Shown here: in pieces, positions 45,565-48,577 of the stretch
Layout of the letters: every line of letters starts with the position of its first letter
How positions within the stretch are numbered: position 1 is the first letter of the stretch
Source: Candidatus Omnitrophota bacterium
Lineage (GTDB): Bacteria; Omnitrophota; Gorgyraeia; Zapsychrales; Fredricksoniimonadaceae
Assembly: GCA_015233165.1 (NCBI GenBank)
Contig: JADFYF010000008.1
Coordinates: forward strand, 1 to 48,577
Direction of reading: 5' to 3'
DNA: 48,577 bases
Notes under the pieces: generated by a model
The model's database searches: none
Told to the model about the DNA's origin: nothing
Seen by the model: only the letters and a program-made list of their open reading frames with translations
Made by a program: the position numbers and the translations under genes

Positions 45565-47442
45565 CTAACCCATTGTAAAATCAAAAGCTGCCGTTTCACC
45601 CTTTCTTAATGAAAGCGTAAGATTAGCAGCCTGACCTAATGCAAAAACTTTTGTCTCCCCAGGAAGAGTTTTTTCATTTTTAAGTCTTGGGTCTACATTT
45701 CCCTTTATCAAATCAAACTTCGTTTTGATAGCTTCAAGTATTTTGAAATTATCAGAACTAAGGTTCTTTAAAGGAATAATAAACTGTTTATCTCTATAAG
45801 AAGCTTGTCCTTGTCCATTTCTAATCGCCAGTATCACTTGATCAACCTGTGCAATAGGATAATTCTTACCATTAAGAAAAACCTCATCCTTAGCTTCACT
45901 AGACATCGCCGCATCAGGGACAATGCTAAGAGTACCAGAAGCGTCAAACACCAATTTTTCAGCCAAGCTGGACCAACCTTGTTGAGTAAAAGCCCCTTTA
46001 ACCTGTCTTAACGTAGCCTCTACTCCAACCTTGACTTCCTTTACAAAGATACCATTCGCATGCTGCGTATCCTTGCCTGGCACTATTAAAACCTGATTAT
46101 TAGTAGAACGAATTGTAGCAATATCAAATTGAAATCCTGTTTGAGCTCTAACACTAGATGAATTTAAAATTGTTCCAAGAGTCGAAACATCATTCGCAGT
46201 CAGGGTCTTATCTACCCCTTGAGTAGCCACAGCCGCCGCATCTGAGGGCGTTGGTGCTGTGACAGCAAACATAGCTCCATCCGCATTCACATTTCCACCC
46301 ACAGGCATACGATTAAAAACTCTCATCACTTTATCTGTTCTCAAAAGAGGTGGCAAACCACCAGAGAAATATTTTCTAGGCATCGTCTGGCCATTGACAA
46401 TATCTTCTTTAATATAGTTAAACACACCCTTTTTGTAGGCTTTCAGGTATTGTTGATAAATCTGCTCCTTGATCGTTTTATCCGATACATCCACACCATG
46501 AATCTTAGACTTGTTGCTATAGACCTGATTCAATAGCGCCTCTTTAAGAGTTTTCTTGTACCAGACGGAGAGAATCATGGAATGGAAGATTTGACGCAGA
46601 TTCGCAAAGTTCTTACCAGTGTTGACTTCCTTTTCTAATTCGGGAAGGATGATTTCGCGAATGATTTGAGAACCTAAATTGTTTGTGCCTGTAGGGGCAG
46701 GTTCTAAACCTGCCCTTTGTTGGGTGGGTTTGGAACCCACCCCTACAGTATTTTTATTGGCCGCCAAGTAATCTTCCTCCAACATTACCTTCAAATGAGC
46801 CCCCACAACAAACGCTGTATTGTCATGCACATACACATCCGCCTTATCCGCTGTAATCCAGACCTTATTAAATGTACTCACAGGTACCTGAGCTGAAGAA
46901 CCATACAGCGCTTGCGCCTTAGCGTAAACCCTGCTCCAGAATTCCTTGCCTAATCCCTTTTCTGGATAGATCAAGGAAGCTGTCATCTGTTTAAGAATGT
47001 AATCCTGTGCCAACATATCACGACCCATTTCAGTTTGGCCTAATTCATCTGGGATAATGCGATCTTTTTCATAGGGAGACAAGTTAACCCATTGATCATC
47101 GTCGGGAATAGTTAAACTGGCGAGAAAATATTTGATTAATTTCTCGGATTCAGCTCTTAATTGAACACTCTTAGCCCCAAGCTGGGTATTTCCGCTATCG
47201 ACGATAAAATCAAACAGAATAGGGTTTTCAGGATGAACACGAAGCCCTTTGGCAATCACAGGAACATAGGCAGATGTTAAGGACACCATGGTGCCTGGAA
47301 CAGGTAAACCCAAAACGGATCCGCTAACGGCGGCATGAGCACTTGTTGGTGAGACAACCATGGTCATGCTAAAAGCACATAAGACCACAAAGGCGACGCT
47401 GCGAAATAAAGGATTTCCTTTTTTGATTTCAATAAAACTCAT
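45565..47442 (-). CDS. Uncharacterised secreted protein, Omnitrophota-type family
   Basis: A 625-residue exported protein with a signal peptide (charged MSFIEIKKGN, then hydrophobic SVAFVVLCAFSMTMVV, likely cleavage after SAHA). The mature part begins with VLGLPVPGTMVSLTSAYVPV and contains HPENPILFDFIVDSGN, NLSPYEKDRIIPDELGQTEMGRDMLAQDYILKQ cut across two helices, FNKVWITADKADVYVHDNTAFVVGAHLKVM and FNYIKEDIVNGQ. I recall this pattern from Omnitrophota hypothetical proteins; its function is unknown. Near residues 231-250 a 58-bp palindromic repeat lies in frame. The C-terminal third is rich in Ala, Ser and Val, of low similarity to anything recognised. It has an AGAGGAG ribosome binding site and its own promoter. 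Confidence 0.8.
   Translation of the reverse strand: MSFIEIKKGNPLFRSVAFVVLCAFSMTMVVSPTSAHAAVSGSVLGLPVPGTMVSLTSAYVPVIAKGLRVHPENPILFDFIVDSGNTQLGAKSVQLRAESEKLIKYFLASLTIPDDDQWVNLSPYEKDRIIPDELGQTEMGRDMLAQDYILKQMTASLIYPEKGLGKEFWSRVYAKAQALYGSSAQVPVSTFNKVWITADKADVYVHDNTAFVVGAHLKVMLEEDYLAANKNTVGVGSKPTQQRAGLEPAPTGTNNLGSQIIREIILPELEKEVNTGKNFANLRQIFHSMILSVWYKKTLKEALLNQVYSNKSKIHGVDVSDKTIKEQIYQQYLKAYKKGVFNYIKEDIVNGQTMPRKYFSGGLPPLLRTDKVMRVFNRMPVGGNVNADGAMFAVTAPTPSDAAAVATQGVDKTLTANDVSTLGTILNSSSVRAQTGFQFDIATIRSTNNQVLIVPGKDTQHANGIFVKEVKVGVEATLRQVKGAFTQQGWSSLAEKLVFDASGTLSIVPDAAMSSEAKDEVFLNGKNYPIAQVDQVILAIRNGQGQASYRDKQFIIPLKNLSSDNFKILEAIKTKFDLIKGNVDPRLKNEKTLPGETKVFALGQAANLTLSLRKGETAAFDFTMG
46690..46747. repeat. 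58-bp palindromic repeat (GTAGGGG family) inside a coding sequence
   Basis: Outer arms TGTAGGGG (46690-46697) and CCCCTACA (46740-46747) enclose two hairpins, GGGCAGGTT/AACCTGCCC and GGGTGGGTT/AACCCACCC, giving a cruciform-like shape. It lies in the secreted-protein gene and is read through in frame on the minus strand, adding about 20 residues that include QQRAGLEPAP. The arrangement recalls Rickettsia palindromic elements, although the sequence differs. Confidence 0.85.
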
Positions 47443-47534
47443 ACATTCTCCTCTTGAAGGGTTTAAATTTGCTTTTAATAAAATTTCAGAGATTTTAAAA
47501 AAATTTCAGACATTTCGTAGGAAATAATAGTGAA

Positions 47535-47562
47535 AATATATCATATATAATAGGGATTACAA
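47535..47562 (-). promoter_or_regulatory. Probable promoter of the secreted-protein gene
   Basis: On the minus strand TTGTAA (47557-47562) and TATATT (47535-47540) are separated by 16 bp, about 95 bp upstream of the ATG in an AT-rich gap. The leader that follows contains no recognised structure. Confidence 0.5.
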
Positions 47563-47627
47563 GTCGGCGAGGTAAAATATTTTTAATTACGACATAAGTT
47601 ATTGTAATATATTGGTTTATGAAAAAT

Positions 47628-48353
47628 CTATTTTAAAAGCATTGACATGCCCTTAAAAACAAGGTCTTCATCAATAATCCGGATTCGAGGAGAAACGAAT
47701 TTCTTCATCAAATGCGTATGCCCACCTGTCATCACCACCTTAGGGTTGGCTTTCAATTGACGGGCCAAAAGATCAATAAACCCTTGGCACAGAACACCAT
47801 AACCATAAAAAAGTCCGCTTAAGATGCTTTCCTGAGTTGTTCTGCCAATAGGACTCTTGGGAGCTTTGATGTCAATCTCAGGAAGCAAGGCTGTCTTTAA
47901 AAACAGGGATTCTGCCGATAATCTGATCCCAGGAACAATAGATCCCCCAAGGTATTCTCCCTTCTTGGAAATGACGTCAAAGGTAATGGCTGTTCCTAAA
48001 TCCACCACAATGAGCGGTTTACCATAAAGTTTCAAAGCCGCATAGGAACCTAATAGCCGATCCTGTCCTACCTGAGCTGGATTCTTATAATGATTCTTGA
48101 TGGGGACGATAACATCTCTACCAACCACAACAGCCTTAATATTTAGCGAATATTTGATAAATCTCTCCACTAATACTGTTGTTTTAGGAACAACGGAGCA
48201 AATCACAACCTTTTTTAAGTCGTATCCTTTATTTAACAGATAATTCAAACGTTTATTCAAGAGGGGCTTAAGCGTATCTGCTCTGTCCGTGGTGTCAATA
48301 CGTAAAGATTCAACCACCTTCCCATTCTTAACTACCCCTAAAGCAATCGTCGT
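47628..48353 (-). CDS. coaX: Type III pantothenate kinase CoaX (N-terminus lost at a junction)
   Basis: Phosphorylates pantothenate in coenzyme A synthesis. Family motifs are visible: NPAQVGQDRLLGSYAALK, VVDLGTAITFDVISKKGEYLGGSIVPG and the late VVMTGGHTHLM. The homology starts only at TTIALGVVKNGK: the phosphate-binding DxGNT segment and start codon are missing, and upstream the strand instead carries uvrB in the other orientation. The frame does continue to an ATG at 48419, but those first 22 codons are antisense to uvrB and are not coaX sequence. The kinase as assembled is probably inactive, or the junction is artificial. The stop is at 47628. Confidence 0.85.
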   Translation of the reverse strand, partial: TTIALGVVKNGKVVESLRIDTTDRADTLKPLLNKRLNYLLNKGYDLKKVVICSVVPKTTVLVERFIKYSLNIKAVVVGRDVIVPIKNHYKNPAQVGQDRLLGSYAALKLYGKPLIVVDLGTAITFDVISKKGEYLGGSIVPGIRLSAESLFLKTALLPEIDIKAPKSPIGRTTQESILSGLFYGYGVLCQGFIDLLARQLKANPKVVMTGGHTHLMKKFVSPRIRIIDEDLVFKGMSMLLK

Positions 48354-48577
48354 AAGATCCAGATGGCCTTTAACACCAAGCATGGCATTACGCCTACCAC
48401 CATTCAAAGGGCGATTCATTTGGGGATTGAAGAGTTTGCTCAGGCCGAAGATTTGGCGAGATCTGTCACGGGGCAGTCCGAGGAGCAGTATGAAGCGGCT
48501 TCTGAAATCAGTGAATTAGAACGTCAGATGGATCTGGCGGCCAGAAATCTAGAGTTTGAACGGGCGGCTAAAATTAG
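48348..48577 (+). CDS. uvrB: UvrB C-terminal fragment (both ends missing)
   Basis: The plus strand encodes RRKIQMAFNTKHGITPTTI and then, after a variable linker, a UVR-type helix ELERQMDLAARNLEFERAA reaching the window edge. This is the C-terminal end of UvrB, the damage-recognition helicase of nucleotide excision repair, with the UVR domain that contacts UvrC. An in-frame TAA at 48339-48341 lies just before the homology, so the gene is cut at its 5' side. The upstream sequence is coaX read backwards, so this is half of a junction, not a complete gene. Confidence 0.9.

Noticed and set aside
45412-45567. Read-through of the TAG that ends the secreted protein into a further 50 open codons
   Set aside because: The extension is Arg/Lys-rich, looks like chance, and shares no similarity with either neighbour; no recoding signal such as a strong downstream hairpin was seen.

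Overview
This window (about 40% GC by eye, densely coded, gaps of 0-200 bp) looks like a contig from an uncultured Gram-negative bacterium, most likely a member of Candidatus Omnitrophota (PVC lineage). That placement is inference. It rests on a secreted protein at 45565-47442 that resembles, from memory, a family common in Omnitrophota, on a plant-like UDP-sugar pyrophosphorylase fused to a receiver domain, and on the mix of housekeeping gene types. Genes use the standard code. They have GGAGG-type ribosome binding sites, many ATGA stop/start overlaps, and sigma70-type promoters, several of them close to consensus.

Left part, plus strand. The 5' edge cuts a cysteine-rich, probably secreted protein. 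A consensus promoter then drives leuC-leuD-ilvD (branched-chain amino acids), followed by a DUF5674-type pair of small genes, aroC, an SDR oxidoreductase, a 2Fe-2S ferredoxin, an acyl-CoA dehydrogenase, and a cNMP-binding/ParA-like/patatin protein. A tetrapyrrole operon follows: a HemC-CobA-HemD fusion, hemB and hemL, linked by ATGA overlaps, with a cupin and a sugar-nucleotide epimerase downstream. A DEAD-box helicase and a TMTC-like membrane glycosyltransferase with TPRs close this half.

Middle and right part, minus strand. Read from high to low coordinates: a broken coaX at the right edge; an uncharacterised secreted protein; a receiver-UDP-sugar pyrophosphorylase fusion; groES-groEL under a promoter bracketed by two CIRCE operators; guaB3-guaA; dnaE; rpsB-tsf-pyrH-frr; three tRNAs (Lys, Leu, Gly); and ptsN, yvcK, ptsH, ptsI, a nucleotidyltransferase, metK, ahcY, a DUF4139 protein and pfkA. 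The PTS proteins come without any sugar permease, which suggests a regulatory phosphorelay next to central carbon control (YvcK, PfkA).

Main points for a second look. (1) The last ~230 bp are the 3' part of uvrB joined in inverted orientation to a coaX that has lost its first residues, with 6 bp of microhomology; this is probably an amplification or assembly chimera, or else a real inversion. (2) A 988-residue fusion of a decaying receiver domain to a plant-type UDP-sugar pyrophosphorylase. (3) A HemC domain that lacks the whole cofactor-carrying third domain, fused to SUMT and HemD. (4) Two families of dispersed palindromic repeats, one copy lying in frame inside a secreted protein gene. (5) A cNMP sensor, a degenerate ParA-type ATPase and a patatin lipase in one chain. 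No CRISPR array, insertion sequence or rRNA gene was seen, and no gap between genes exceeds 300 bp.
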